A program made the position numbers and the translations under genes. A stretch of 64,000 bases of DNA from an uncultured Croceitalea sp. (GTDB lineage Bacteria > Bacteroidota > Bacteroidia > Flavobacteriales > Flavobacteriaceae). The DNA is taken from contig CANLXH010000001.1 in NCBI GenBank assembly GCA_947495075.1, positions 1,878,654 through 1,942,653 of the forward strand, in the 5' to 3' direction. The notes below the pieces were generated by a model. That model was given only the letters and a program-made list of their open reading frames with translations. It was not told the DNA's origin and did no database searches. Shown here one piece after another: positions 44,139 to 53,674 of the stretch; position 1 is the first letter of the stretch, and each line of letters begins with the position of its first letter.

Positions 44139-44633
44139 GTGAATAAAGAACTGGAACACAAATTTGTGACAGAATTAGAGGACAATCAAAATATTGTTCA
44201 CAAAGTGTGTAGTCTTTACACAAACGATAGGGATTCTCATAATGATTTGTTTCAAGAAATTACAATTCAATTATGGAGAGCATATCCAAAATTCCGTGGT
44301 GAAGCAAAGTTTAGCACATGGATGTATCGGGTGGCATTAAATACAGCGATTACACTGTATAGAAAATCTAAGAGAAGGGTTAAAACCCAAGATTTTGACA
44401 GCGTAATTTATAAGATTAGGACCGACGAATATGACGATACGGAAGAAAGACAATTAAAATTAATCTATGATGCTGTAAAACAACTAGGTGATATTGACAA
44501 GGCTCTTGTTTTCCTGTATTTAGAAGATAAAGATTATTCTGAAATAGCAGCAACGCTGGGTATTACAGAAGTTAATGCTAGAGTAAAAATGAATCGTATT
44601 AAAAACAAACTAAGAACCATCTTAAATCCGTAA
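44139..44633 (+). CDS. ECF-type RNA polymerase sigma factor
   Basis: The 164-residue protein has region 2 (DLFQEITIQLWRAYPKFRGEAKFSTWMYRVALNTAI, about 35-70) and region 4 (KALVFLYLEDKDYSEIAATLGITEVNARVKMNRIKNKLR). The start is GTG at 44139. It is followed after 2 bases by a four-helix membrane protein, a likely regulatory partner. It is not close in sequence to the sigma factor at 21858. Confidence 0.9.
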   Translation: MNKELEHKFVTELEDNQNIVHKVCSLYTNDRDSHNDLFQEITIQLWRAYPKFRGEAKFSTWMYRVALNTAITLYRKSKRRVKTQDFDSVIYKIRTDEYDDTEERQLKLIYDAVKQLGDIDKALVFLYLEDKDYSEIAATLGITEVNARVKMNRIKNKLRTILNP

Positions 44634-44635
44634 AT

Positions 44636-45283
44636 ATGATGATGGATGAACTGGAACTCTTAAAAAAAGATTGGCAAAAAAAGGAAGCACATCTTCCTAA
44701 ATTGTCTTTTGACGAAATTTATAAGATGATTTGGAAAAAATCCTCTTCTATTGTAAAATGGATATTTTATATAAGCATTGCTGAATTTCTTTTTTGGATT
44801 GCAATGTCTTTTATCCCATTAGAGAATGATGAGTTAACTGGGGTTGGAGCAAAGACTTTTCAATATATAGAAAACGTAATCGAAATACTTGGCTATGTGG
44901 TAATAGTCTATTTTATATTCAAATTCTATCTTAATTACAAAAAAATAAACACTACAGATTCAGCTAAATCTTTAATGAAAAAAATTATTACCACACGCAA
45001 AACAGTTATGCAGTACGTTTGGTTTAATCTCGGCCTTTTTGCTGCACTTATGATTATAGTCTTTTTGGAATCTATCTTTTATAATGCAGAGTATGCAGAT
45101 TTATCTCAGCGTATATCCGAAGCAGATAATCCTGCTCTTATCTGGCTTATAGTTGGAGTTTTACTTGTATTTACGATTGTAATTTTTGGAGTACTGTTAT
45201 GGCTTTTCTACAGACTTATTTATGGAATATTGTTAAAAAGACTAAATGCGAACTATCGTGAGCTAAAAAAGCTTGAGGTTTAA
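44636..45283 (+). CDS. membrane protein, putative partner of the upstream sigma factor
   Basis: The 215-residue protein has a cytosolic N-terminus of about 35 residues (LELLKKDWQKKEAHLPKLSFDEIYKMI) and four predicted membrane helices (about 41-60, 82-102, 128-146, 172-198). The topology and position suggest anti-sigma function, but no anti-sigma domain is recognised. One of the tandem ATG codons at 44636-44644 is the start. It overlaps the convergent acyltransferase gene by 4 bases. Confidence 0.7.
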   Translation: MMMDELELLKKDWQKKEAHLPKLSFDEIYKMIWKKSSSIVKWIFYISIAEFLFWIAMSFIPLENDELTGVGAKTFQYIENVIEILGYVVIVYFIFKFYLNYKKINTTDSAKSLMKKIITTRKTVMQYVWFNLGLFAALMIIVFLESIFYNAEYADLSQRISEADNPALIWLIVGVLLVFTIVIFGVLLWLFYRLIYGILLKRLNANYRELKKLEV

Positions 45284-46089
45284 GATTTGTGACTATAACG
45301 TCTTTTTTGGTGGTCAGCTTCATAAGCTGCCAGTTCTGACTCTGGGATTACATGAAGAAAAGAAGGATGTTGCTCAATAGCATATTCTAACTTCTCTGTA
45401 ATTTGCTCAATTGATTCAGTCTCATAGTCAATATCCAATGGCTCTTTAATTTGCATGGATTGTAGAATTCCTTTTTTCTTAATGTATAAACCTTTCTTAT
45501 CAAAAGACCTTCTAAAACCATCTATAACAACCGGCACAACAATTGGCTTGTATTTTTTAATAATATGCGCTGTTCCTTTACGGATAGGCTTCCATGGTTT
45601 TGTTGTTCCTTGAGGAAAAGTAACTACCCAACCATCTTCTAATGCAATACCTATACTAGATATATCGCTCATCTTTACCTGCCTGTTCACATCTTGACCA
45701 TCTGCTCTCCACGTACGCTCAATGCTTATAGACCCAGCATAGGCAAGTATTTTCGTTAACAGGCTTTTGCCCATAGTTTCTTTAGCCGCTACATAATAAA
45801 AATTCAATTTGGGATTCCATAAATAACCAACATTTTTAATGTTATCATCCCTACCTTTTAAACTGGCATTAAAAACGTGAAACATGGCAACAACATCAGC
45901 AAAATAGGTTTGGTGGTTGCTTACAAAAAGGACATTCTTTTCTGGTAAATTTCGGATAATTTCTGAACCTTCAATTTCTAAGGTATTAAAGCCTTTATAC
46001 CTAGAATGAGTCATTACTCCCAAAATTCGAATAAGCCATTTTTTAAGAAATAAAATATGACCAAAAGGATTTTCCTTAAAAATTCCCAT
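45280..46089 (-). CDS. plsC: 1-acyl-sn-glycerol-3-phosphate acyltransferase-like (PlsC family)
   Basis: The 269-residue protein has a PlsC domain. The catalytic block reads NHQTYFAD, with five residues between His and Asp where the common motif has four. The second block is FPQGTTKPW in place of FPEGTR. It is expected to acylate lysophosphatidate or a related lipid at the inner membrane. The variant motif leaves the acceptor open. It lies 35 bases downstream of the NUDIX gene on the same strand. Confidence 0.85.
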   Translation of the reverse strand: MGIFKENPFGHILFLKKWLIRILGVMTHSRYKGFNTLEIEGSEIIRNLPEKNVLFVSNHQTYFADVVAMFHVFNASLKGRDDNIKNVGYLWNPKLNFYYVAAKETMGKSLLTKILAYAGSISIERTWRADGQDVNRQVKMSDISSIGIALEDGWVVTFPQGTTKPWKPIRKGTAHIIKKYKPIVVPVVIDGFRRSFDKKGLYIKKKGILQSMQIKEPLDIDYETESIEQITEKLEYAIEQHPSFLHVIPESELAAYEADHQKRRYSHKS

Positions 46090-46124
46090 AGATTAGTTTG
46101 TGGGGCTAATTTACAAAATAGGTG

Positions 46125-46766
46125 TTAAAGCACTTGCTTTAAAAGTTCTTTGATTTCACTTAGCATCATCGCAGTTGCTCCCCAGACCACATAACCATTT
46201 AGCTTAAAGGCTGGTACATTAATATTGTTTGCATAAGAAGTTGTTAGGTTTTGACGAATTAAATTATTTTCATCCATAAAATCTGAAAATAATACCTCAA
46301 CTATTGCTTCAACTTCGCTCTCCTGTATTTTAAAAGGTTTGGGTTCCTTATACAAACCCAAATAAGGTTGTACAATAAAATTACTTGGAGGAATATACAA
46401 CTCGCTTAACTCTTTTAAAACCTGAACGTCTTTTGAGGATACACCTACTTCTTCTTCAGTTTCTCTTAGGGCAGTAATCTCTAAATTTTTATCTGTTGGT
46501 TCTACTTTACCTCCAGGAAAACCAATTTGATTAGAATGGACCCCTTTATAGGTTTTTCTTAAAATAAGCAGAAGCTGCGTATCATAATTTTTATTTGGGT
46601 AAAATAGAGCCATCACCGCTGCCCTTTTAGGATTTCGTTGTGCAATTTCATCGGAATCTCTCCATTGCTTACGAATTTCTGGTTCCATTTTAAAATGAGA
46701 TTCCTCACCCGGCAAAGACAGATTTTTTATTTTAGTAACCTGTTTGTTAAAATCAGTAAAATTCAT
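46125..46766 (-). CDS. NUDIX hydrolase, CoA pyrophosphatase type
   Basis: The 213-residue protein has a NUDIX box (GGKVEPTDKNLEITALRE then TEEEVGV, about 97-122). It is preceded by the CoA-pyrophosphatase type signature NPKRAAVMALFYP. It probably hydrolyses CoA or related dinucleotides. The ATG at 46766 gives MNFTDFNKQ, as in relatives. This ATG shares the bases CATG with the ATG of the divergent cyclophilin gene. Confidence 0.87.
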   Translation of the reverse strand: MNFTDFNKQVTKIKNLSLPGEESHFKMEPEIRKQWRDSDEIAQRNPKRAAVMALFYPNKNYDTQLLLILRKTYKGVHSNQIGFPGGKVEPTDKNLEITALRETEEEVGVSSKDVQVLKELSELYIPPSNFIVQPYLGLYKEPKPFKIQESEVEAIVEVLFSDFMDENNLIRQNLTTSYANNINVPAFKLNGYVVWGATAMMLSEIKELLKQVL

Positions 46767-47481
46767 GTTTAAGAAATACTTATCTTTTGTTACAAGTATA
46801 CTATTATTATTTTTTGTTGGATGTGGTGATTCCAAAGAAAAAAAGCAACAAAACGTTCCCAAAGAAGTAAAGTCTAAAGATGTTGATTCTTTAGAAGGTT
46901 CTAAAAAAGTTAGCCAAAAAACTGAGGAACCCATTTTACTAACTGAAGAAAATGCAATTGACTTCTTTTTCGATTACGAAAAAACACTTAAAAAAGATAA
47001 AGTAAAACTTACTACAAGCCTCGGTGATTTTACAATCCAATTATTTGATAATGTACCATATCATAGAGCAAATTTTATTTATTTAACACGCCAAGGTTAT
47101 TTTAACAATACCATGTTTCATAGAGTTGTCAAAGGTTTTATTATTCAAGGTGGAAATTCTGATAGTCGAGAAACCAGTAAAAAGAGAAGCAAAATAGGCA
47201 GGTATTTGTTACCTCCTGATGGTAAAAAAGGACACAAACATCACAGAGGTGTTATTTCTATGCCAAGTGGCGAAATAGACAATCCACATAAACTAGCTTC
47301 GCCTTATGAATTTTTTATTGTAGTAACCAAACCCGGTTCTTACCATTTAGATGGAGATTATACTCCGTTTGGAAAGGTAATTCAAGGAATGGATGTTGTA
47401 GATAAAATTAATAACGTTCCTATAGATGATGGTGACTGGCCTATGCAAAATGTGTTTATTTTAAAAGCAGAAGTGCTCTAG
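46765..47481 (+). CDS. cyclophilin-type peptidylprolyl isomerase (lipoprotein)
   Basis: The 238-residue protein has a lipoprotein signal (MFKKYLSFVTSILLLFFVGCGD, Cys at 20), a charged linker and a cyclophilin domain with FHRVVKGFIIQGG and the later YEFFIVVTKPGSYHLDGDYTPFGKVIQGMDVVD. It should catalyse proline isomerisation during envelope protein folding. The ATG at 46765 overlaps the divergent NUDIX start; a TTG at 46744 is a less likely alternative. It is convergent with the TRIC gene at a 1-base gap. Confidence 0.9.
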   Translation: MFKKYLSFVTSILLLFFVGCGDSKEKKQQNVPKEVKSKDVDSLEGSKKVSQKTEEPILLTEENAIDFFFDYEKTLKKDKVKLTTSLGDFTIQLFDNVPYHRANFIYLTRQGYFNNTMFHRVVKGFIIQGGNSDSRETSKKRSKIGRYLLPPDGKKGHKHHRGVISMPSGEIDNPHKLASPYEFFIVVTKPGSYHLDGDYTPFGKVIQGMDVVDKINNVPIDDGDWPMQNVFILKAEVL

Positions 47482-47482
47482 T

Positions 47483-48088
47483 CTACTTTCTATAAATGTT
47501 TGGTAGCTGTATAGCAAACTTAACAGCCAATAAACGAAGGCCCACAACAATTAATATTCCACCAACATAAGCGTAAGCATCTACAATAGGTAACTGTTCT
47601 AAAAGAAAATAACTGAGTCCTCCAAGTATACAAGGAGTAGCATAAATCTCCTTTCTAAAAATTACTGGTATCTCATTACATAGAATATCGCGGATTACTC
47701 CTCCAAAGCTAGCAGTAATAGTGCCTAAGGCAATACAAATAATTGGCAATAAACCTGCTTCCAAACCTTTTTCTATACCAATCATGGTAAACAAGCCAAT
47801 CCCAATAGTATCAAACAAAAAAAGTGATTTCCTTAAATACTTAAGTTGTTTAACAAATAAAATGGTTAAAACTACGGAGGCTATTATAGTAATTACATAA
47901 GTAGCATCTCGCATCCAAACCACTGGGGTATTCCCAATTAGTAAATCTCGTAAAGTTCCTCCTCCAATAGATGTAACAAAAGCAATTATAATAACACCAA
48001 ATAAATCGAGTCTCTTTTCCATAGCTACTAGAACCCCAGAAATAGCAAACGCAATAGTACCTAGAATGTCGATTATAGTGTAAAACAT
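47483..48088 (-). CDS. trimeric intracellular cation channel family protein (TRIC, UPF0126)
   Basis: The 201-residue protein has about seven membrane helices in two repeats. Each repeat carries the Gly-rich signature GGGTLRDLLIGNTPVVWM or FGGVIRDILCNEIPVIFR, diagnostic of bacterial TRIC proteins that conduct K+ and Na+. The ATG at 48088 is preferred; a GTG codon directly before it is possible. It lies just after the RDD gene. Confidence 0.9.
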   Translation of the reverse strand: MFYTIIDILGTIAFAISGVLVAMEKRLDLFGVIIIAFVTSIGGGTLRDLLIGNTPVVWMRDATYVITIIASVVLTILFVKQLKYLRKSLFLFDTIGIGLFTMIGIEKGLEAGLLPIICIALGTITASFGGVIRDILCNEIPVIFRKEIYATPCILGGLSYFLLEQLPIVDAYAYVGGILIVVGLRLLAVKFAIQLPNIYRK

Positions 48089-48090
48089 CA

Positions 48091-48816
48091 CTATGATTTT
48101 TGAGTGTAGTAATTATAGTCTTTTAAAACGGTATCCAGATACTGGATATCATATAACTCAGATTTTGTTTGTAAAATACTATCTACTTTAACTCGTAAAG
48201 CCGTTAATGTTTTAAAATCATTACTCTTTCTAGCAATACGATACGTTTCTTTAATAAGCCTAACATCTTTATCTGTCAATAGCGTAACATTAGTGAACTT
48301 AGGTTGATAGGCCTCCTCTACTTCTTCTAGAATGGTATGCGAAACTTTGGTTTTATTCTTAGTACTAATCACAACAGTACCTGCAGCGGCATCACCTAAA
48401 CGTTGCCTTCTTTCTGAGAATAGTATCGTCAAGAGTCCAATTGAACCAACAAAAATATAGATATCAACCAAGCGTAGCATCCATCTTACTAAATAATTAC
48501 TCCAATGCACTGGGCTACCATCAAATCTAACAACGCGCATTTTCATCAACATTTTTCCAACTGTACGGCCATTAAAAATGCTATGCATTAAGAGACTGTA
48601 AAACATCGCAGGTAAAAATATTAGGGCCACTAATCCTCTTTGTGTCCATCTATCTTCATAGATATAACCTATCGCATCTCCAATAAAGTCTACCAGTACT
48701 GCATATAGGTATAGTATAAAGGCATCTATAAAAAAAGCAACAATTCGTTCGCCAACGCTAACAATTTTATAATTAAGATTAACATTTTGCGTTGTATTGA
48801 TTTGAAGGTTACTCAT
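48091..48816 (-). CDS. RDD family membrane protein
   Basis: The 241-residue protein has an RDD domain with three helices (FFIDAFILYLYAVLVDFIG, GLVALIFLPAMFYSLLMHSIF, and LVRWMLRLVDIYIFVGSIGLL). The motif RRQRLGDAAAGTVVI follows, then a cytosolic C-terminal tail. The role in this cluster is unknown. It is divergent from the SpoIIM-like gene with a 33-base gap, so the two share a promoter region. Confidence 0.85.
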   Translation of the reverse strand: MSNLQINTTQNVNLNYKIVSVGERIVAFFIDAFILYLYAVLVDFIGDAIGYIYEDRWTQRGLVALIFLPAMFYSLLMHSIFNGRTVGKMLMKMRVVRFDGSPVHWSNYLVRWMLRLVDIYIFVGSIGLLTILFSERRQRLGDAAAGTVVISTKNKTKVSHTILEEVEEAYQPKFTNVTLLTDKDVRLIKETYRIARKSNDFKTLTALRVKVDSILQTKSELYDIQYLDTVLKDYNYYTQKS

Positions 48817-48849
48817 TAAGTATTAAATTTAGCTAGGTAAATACAATTT

Positions 48850-49836
48850 ATGCGCGAAGCCGCTTTTGTGAAGCAAAATAAGGAAAAATGGATAGCATTT
48901 GAAAAAGCTATCAATCTTAGTTCCAATACAGACCCCGATAAGCTTGCAGATGGTTATATTCAACTCACAAATGATTTGGCTTATGCACAAACGTATTACG
49001 AAGAAAGCAAGACTTTATTGTATCTAAATGCATTAGCTTCACAAGCGCATCAGAAAATCTATAAGAACAAAAAAGAGAGTGGTAATCGTATTCTTGCTTT
49101 TTGGATTACGGAGTTTCCATTATTTTTTAGACAATACCAAAAAACCTTAGGAATTGCCTTTTTAATTTTTATTGTGGCAACAGCAATAGGTAGTATCTCT
49201 GCTATTAATGATTCTACTTTTTTAAGACTAATCCTCGGTGATGCCTACGTTAATGAAACCCTTAACAATATAGCCAACGGAGATCCGGCTGCAATCTATA
49301 AAGGTGGCAGTGAAATTGGAACCTTTTTAGGTATTACTATAAACAATATTAGAGTAGCTTTTTTAGCTTTTGCTTTTGGAGTAATTACTAGTATTGGAAC
49401 AGCCTATATTTTATTTAGTAATGGTGTAATGCTTGGTGCATTTATTACATTCTTTTACACTAAGGGCGTATTTTTTGAAGCTAATAAGCAAATCTGGTTG
49501 CATGGCACTATAGAAATTTCGGTGATTATAGTAGCTGGCTGCGCTGGTTTAATAATGGGTAATAGTATCTTATTTCCAAAAACCTATTCCAGACGCGTAT
49601 CTTTTATGAAAGGGGTAAAAGATGGATTAAAGGTTGTGGTGAGTACTATACCATTTTTTATAGTAGCTGGCTTTATAGAGGGCTTTATTACGAGGTATAC
49701 GGATATGCCTAATTGGCTTGCCTTTTTAATTATCGGCACTTCACTTCTACTAATACTTTTTTATTACGGGTTATACCCCATATTACTAAATAAAATACAT
49801 GGCAGACAATTACATTCCACTGCGAGTAAATCGTGA
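48850..49836 (+). CDS. stage II sporulation protein M family (SpoIIM-like) membrane protein
   Basis: The 328-residue protein has a cytosolic N-terminal helical part (residues 1-90, REAAFVKQNKEKWIAFEKAI) and about six membrane helices, with the SpoIIM/DUF95 pattern NNIRVAFLAFAFGVITSIGTAYILFSNG. The organism does not need to form spores; this family is common in a MoxR-associated cluster. It starts the operon reaching DUF58 and overlaps the next gene by 38 bases. Confidence 0.88.
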   Translation: MREAAFVKQNKEKWIAFEKAINLSSNTDPDKLADGYIQLTNDLAYAQTYYEESKTLLYLNALASQAHQKIYKNKKESGNRILAFWITEFPLFFRQYQKTLGIAFLIFIVATAIGSISAINDSTFLRLILGDAYVNETLNNIANGDPAAIYKGGSEIGTFLGITINNIRVAFLAFAFGVITSIGTAYILFSNGVMLGAFITFFYTKGVFFEANKQIWLHGTIEISVIIVAGCAGLIMGNSILFPKTYSRRVSFMKGVKDGLKVVVSTIPFFIVAGFIEGFITRYTDMPNWLAFLIIGTSLLLILFYYGLYPILLNKIHGRQLHSTASKS

Positions 49837-50740
49837 TTTTGGAGATATTATTACTACATATTTTGATTTTTTTAAGCAAAACATCAAAAAGTTCACTAAT
49901 GTCTTCCTAAGCTATAATGGCATCTTCTTAGTTGGCTTATTAATTGCTAGTTATTTGCTTGTTTCTGGATTTATTGGCTTAATAGCTTATGAAAACACTC
50001 CGAATCGTTTTAGTTCTGGTATAGAACTAGAAGAGAAGTACACTATCTATATGATAGCTGGAGGGATATTATTCTTTCTCATTTTTATTATGGTGATGGT
50101 GCTAAACTATGCCCTTGCCAGCAGTTATATGATAAAATATGAAGACAATCAAAATAACAATTTCGATAGGAAAGAAGTTTGGGAATATACCAAAAGTCAA
50201 TTTGGAAATATTCTAGTTTTCATTCTCTTAATGATTCCAATTTATATAGGCTTCTTTATTGTTTCTATAATATTTGCTTTCATCCCTATTGTTGGGCTTT
50301 TTGTTCAGTATATTCTTCAGTTTTTTATTGCTGCATGGCTAGGTGTTTCTTTTTATGATATGCTTCAAAATAAAAAGGGAGTAACAGAAGGTTTAGGAGA
50401 GGGGTGGAATCTGGTTACCAAAAACTTTTGGAAATCTGTAGGCGTAAACTTCATTTTAGGGCTTTTAATAGGTATTTTAATATTTATTGCGTTAGTAATA
50501 CCAGGAGTTATCATAGGTATTTATACTTTTCATGTAGTTGAAAACAATGTAGATTATTCTACTTCAGTAGTTTCTACTGTAGTATATACCCTAGGTACTT
50601 GTTTAGTTTTGATAATTGCAGTTTATGGACAGTGTCTTTCACAGTTCGTAAATGGAATTTTATACTATGCCTTGCATGAGAAAACTTATAACTTGAATGC
50701 AAGAAGTAAAATTGAACAAATCGGAAAAAGTGAAGCGTGA
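49799..50740 (+). CDS. multi-pass membrane protein of the MoxR cluster
   Basis: The 313-residue protein has a short cytosolic N-terminus (YIPLRVNRDFGDIITTYFDFFKQN) and about six membrane helices, including paired helices reminiscent of DUF4013/DUF975-type proteins. No catalytic motif is seen. It overlaps SpoIIM by 38 bases and the DUF4129 gene by 4 (GTGA), so it is translated as part of the same operon. Function unknown. Confidence 0.75.
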   Translation: MADNYIPLRVNRDFGDIITTYFDFFKQNIKKFTNVFLSYNGIFLVGLLIASYLLVSGFIGLIAYENTPNRFSSGIELEEKYTIYMIAGGILFFLIFIMVMVLNYALASSYMIKYEDNQNNNFDRKEVWEYTKSQFGNILVFILLMIPIYIGFFIVSIIFAFIPIVGLFVQYILQFFIAAWLGVSFYDMLQNKKGVTEGLGEGWNLVTKNFWKSVGVNFILGLLIGILIFIALVIPGVIIGIYTFHVVENNVDYSTSVVSTVVYTLGTCLVLIIAVYGQCLSQFVNGILYYALHEKTYNLNARSKIEQIGKSEA

Positions 50741-51459
50741 AAATAGTTATTAACCTCTTTTTATTTTTTTTAATAGGTAATCTTGTTTGTGCACAACAAG
50801 AACAGGATTCTATCATAAAGGTTGATTCGACATCAACGCTATATGAACGCTCCATTGGTGATGACTTAAATAAAAAATATACTGGAGAAGATTTTAATTA
50901 TGATATTAAGACAGGGGAATCTCAAAACTTATTATCTCGTTTCTTTAATTGGATTGGGAGAGGTCTAAAGAATATCTTTGGTATAAACCTTTCTCCAGAA
51001 GCATTAAAGCTATTAGAATACTTCACATACTTTTTAATGGGGGGTTTAGTAATCTATTTATTGGTTAGAGTATTAGTAAATGAAAAATTCAATTCTATTT
51101 TTACTAAAAGAGCGAAAACCATTTTCGATATTGATTTGGCAGAGCAACACATAGAAAGTTTAGATTTAAATACTTTATTAAATGCCGCTATAACTAATAA
51201 AGACTACAGATTAGCTGTTAGATATCATTTCTTAAGAATCTTAAAACGTTTATCTCAAAAAGATATTATTGAATGGCATTTTGATAAAACCAATTCTGAT
51301 TATCAAAATGAGATTCAACAACAACAATTACAATCTGGTTTTAAAGAAGTAGCTTATTTATATGATTATATCTGGTATGGAGAACAACCTATAAATGAAA
51401 CTAAATATGATGTGGCAAAAGCAAGATTTAATGCATTAAATAATTTAATAGCAGACTAG
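50737..51459 (+). CDS. DUF4129 domain-containing protein
   Basis: The 240-residue protein has a signal peptide (KIVINLFLFFLIGNLVCAQQ), a periplasmic stretch, one membrane helix (about 103-122) and a cytosolic DUF4129 domain with the typical KDYRLAVRYHFLRILKRLSQKDIIEW. DUF4129 proteins often accompany MoxR and DUF58 genes and transglutaminase-like genes. The start is GTG, overlapping the upstream stop. Confidence 0.85.
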   Translation: MKIVINLFLFFLIGNLVCAQQEQDSIIKVDSTSTLYERSIGDDLNKKYTGEDFNYDIKTGESQNLLSRFFNWIGRGLKNIFGINLSPEALKLLEYFTYFLMGGLVIYLLVRVLVNEKFNSIFTKRAKTIFDIDLAEQHIESLDLNTLLNAAITNKDYRLAVRYHFLRILKRLSQKDIIEWHFDKTNSDYQNEIQQQQLQSGFKEVAYLYDYIWYGEQPINETKYDVAKARFNALNNLIAD

Positions 51460-51460
51460 T

Positions 51461-52669
51461 TTGGATAAACGTTCAAAAATAATTCTCATAATTTTTACAG
51501 TAGTGCTAGTTAGTATTATTGTGACAGAGGTTGTTCGTCCAAAGCCAATTAATTGGAGGTCTTCTTACACTTCAGAATCTAAAATACCCTTTGGTGGTTA
51601 TGTTCTGTATAACGAACTTCCAACACTATTTTCTAAAAGTAAAATTGAAAAAGTAGAAGAGAGCGTTTATGATTTTATGGTAAAAAGAGATTCTACGCTC
51701 AAATCCAATTACTTACTCATCAACAATAATATTCAACTAGATAAACAAGAAACTAATAAATTACTTGATTACGTAGCTAGTGGAAATAATGTCTTTATTG
51801 CTGCTTCCTCCTTAAGTTATTTTTTAAAAGACACCTTAAATATAGAAATGGCAAGTGAGTATTCTTTAGTAGAAGATACAGTTACCGTGAGTCTGACAAA
51901 TAAAAAATTTAGTAACCAGAAATTTGAATTTATTAGAGGTGCCTCAAAAACTCACTTTTCATCTGTTGATACAATCAACACAACAATACTTGGCAACGTA
52001 AAGTATATTAAAGACAATACTATTTCAATTGCAAAGAAAGAAACTATTACCGCTGCAAATTTTATTAAAACTACTTTTGGTAAAGGTTCATTCTATATTC
52101 ATACCACTCCCGAAGCCTATTCTAATTACTATCTTTTAAAAAGAAATAAAGACTATATAGCCAATACATTCTCTTATTTAGATGATAGTTTATTGTATTG
52201 GGATGATTACAAGAAATCTGGTCGTGTGGTCATCGACTCTCCAATGCGATTTGTATTAAACCAGACTTCATTAAAATGGACCTATTATTTAACTATGGTT
52301 GGCCTACTCTTGTTTGTGATTTTTAGAGCAAAAAGAGAACAACGTATTATTCCAGTCATAAAACCATTGGAAAATTCATCTGTAGAGTTTGCAAGAACAG
52401 TTGGTACGCTTTATCATCAAAATAAAGATTACACTAACCTCATAAATAAAAAACTAAATTACTTTTTAGCAGAATTACGAAATCGTTACTTTATTGATAC
52501 AAGTAATTTAAACGAAAAAAGTATTCACCAACTAGCGGCAAAATCTGGCAAACCAATTGATGAGGTTAAAAAACTTATCGAATATATACTTTACCTAAAA
52601 AACAAATCTGTTCATAATGACCAAGACATTATCGAATTATCAAAAAAAATAACTGCATTCAAAAAATAA
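51461..52669 (+). CDS. DUF4350 domain-containing protein
   Basis: The 402-residue protein has an N-terminal membrane helix (IILIIFTVVLVSIIVTEVV). A periplasmic DUF4350 domain follows, with PFGGYVLYNELPTLF and LDYVASGNNVFIAASSLSY. A second membrane helix (about 270-290) and a cytosolic tail complete it. The start is TTG at 51461, one base after the DUF4129 stop. Function unknown, but the domain is part of the conserved MoxR/DUF58 set. Confidence 0.85.
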   Translation: MDKRSKIILIIFTVVLVSIIVTEVVRPKPINWRSSYTSESKIPFGGYVLYNELPTLFSKSKIEKVEESVYDFMVKRDSTLKSNYLLINNNIQLDKQETNKLLDYVASGNNVFIAASSLSYFLKDTLNIEMASEYSLVEDTVTVSLTNKKFSNQKFEFIRGASKTHFSSVDTINTTILGNVKYIKDNTISIAKKETITAANFIKTTFGKGSFYIHTTPEAYSNYYLLKRNKDYIANTFSYLDDSLLYWDDYKKSGRVVIDSPMRFVLNQTSLKWTYYLTMVGLLLFVIFRAKREQRIIPVIKPLENSSVEFARTVGTLYHQNKDYTNLINKKLNYFLAELRNRYFIDTSNLNEKSIHQLAAKSGKPIDEVKKLIEYILYLKNKSVHNDQDIIELSKKITAFKK

Positions 52670-52670
52670 T

Positions 52671-53669
52671 ATGGAAGATAAAACGCAAAACGAAAACTCT
52701 CTAGAATTTAATTCTAGAGTAGACCTTACTAAACTACAAGAGGCAGTGACTCAGGTAAAGTCCGAATTAGGAAAAGTTATTATCGGGCAAAAAGACATGA
52801 TAGAATTGCTCATAATTTCTATTCTAGCCAATGGGCATTCTTTAATAGAAGGTGTGCCAGGTGTTGCCAAAACTGTAACAGCAAAATTGCTTGCCAAAAC
52901 AATGAATGTAGATTTTAGCAGAATTCAGTTTACACCAGATTTAATGCCTAGTGATATTTTAGGAACGTCTATTTTTAATGTAAAAACTTCAGAATTCGAA
53001 TTTAAAAAGGGGCCTATTTTCTCAAATATTATTTTGATAGATGAGATAAACCGTGCTCCTGCCAAAACACAGGCTGCTTTATTTGAAGCAATGGCAGAAC
53101 GTCAAATAACTATCGATGGTCAAGAATATGATATGCAACCCCCATTTTTAGTTTTTGCGACTCAAAACCCTGTTGAACAAGAAGGCACTTATCGTTTACC
53201 CGAAGCACAATTAGACCGCTTTCTTTTTAAAATTAATGTGAACTATCCATCACTGGATGAAGAAGTTAAAATCCTAGAAAGCAAACATGAACAAAAGAAT
53301 AGAAACGTAGAAGGACTTATAGATTCTGTACTTTCAGCAAAACAAATTGCAGAATATCAAGATGTTATCAAACAAATTATAGTAGAAGATAATCTGTTAA
53401 AATACATTGCTACTATTGTAGATAATACAAGAACTAATGCCAATTTATATTTAGGTGCTTCCCCAAGAGCTTCCATTGCTATTATGGATGCTTCTAAAGC
53501 ATTAGCTGCAATAAGTGGTAGAGATTTTATTACTCCAGAAGATATTAAGAAAGTGGCAAGTCCAATTCTTGCTCATAGAATTATTCTAACTCCAGAAAGA
53601 GAAATGGAAGGTTTTACCGCAGAAAAAGTGGTACAGCAACTAATAGAGACAATAGAAATTCCTAGATAA
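52671..53669 (+). CDS. MoxR family AAA+ ATPase
   Basis: The 332-residue ATPase has Walker A GVPGVAKT (about 63-70), Walker B ILIDEINRAPAKTQAALFEAM (about 122-142) and FATQNPVEQEGTYRLPEAQLDRF. MoxR ATPases act as chaperones that insert cofactors or assemble complexes with VWA or DUF58 proteins. It is 1 base after the DUF4350 gene and 5 bases before the DUF58 gene. Confidence 0.93.
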   Translation: MEDKTQNENSLEFNSRVDLTKLQEAVTQVKSELGKVIIGQKDMIELLIISILANGHSLIEGVPGVAKTVTAKLLAKTMNVDFSRIQFTPDLMPSDILGTSIFNVKTSEFEFKKGPIFSNIILIDEINRAPAKTQAALFEAMAERQITIDGQEYDMQPPFLVFATQNPVEQEGTYRLPEAQLDRFLFKINVNYPSLDEEVKILESKHEQKNRNVEGLIDSVLSAKQIAEYQDVIKQIIVEDNLLKYIATIVDNTRTNANLYLGASPRASIAIMDASKALAAISGRDFITPEDIKKVASPILAHRIILTPEREMEGFTAEKVVQQLIETIEIPR

Positions 53670-53674
53670 TTATA

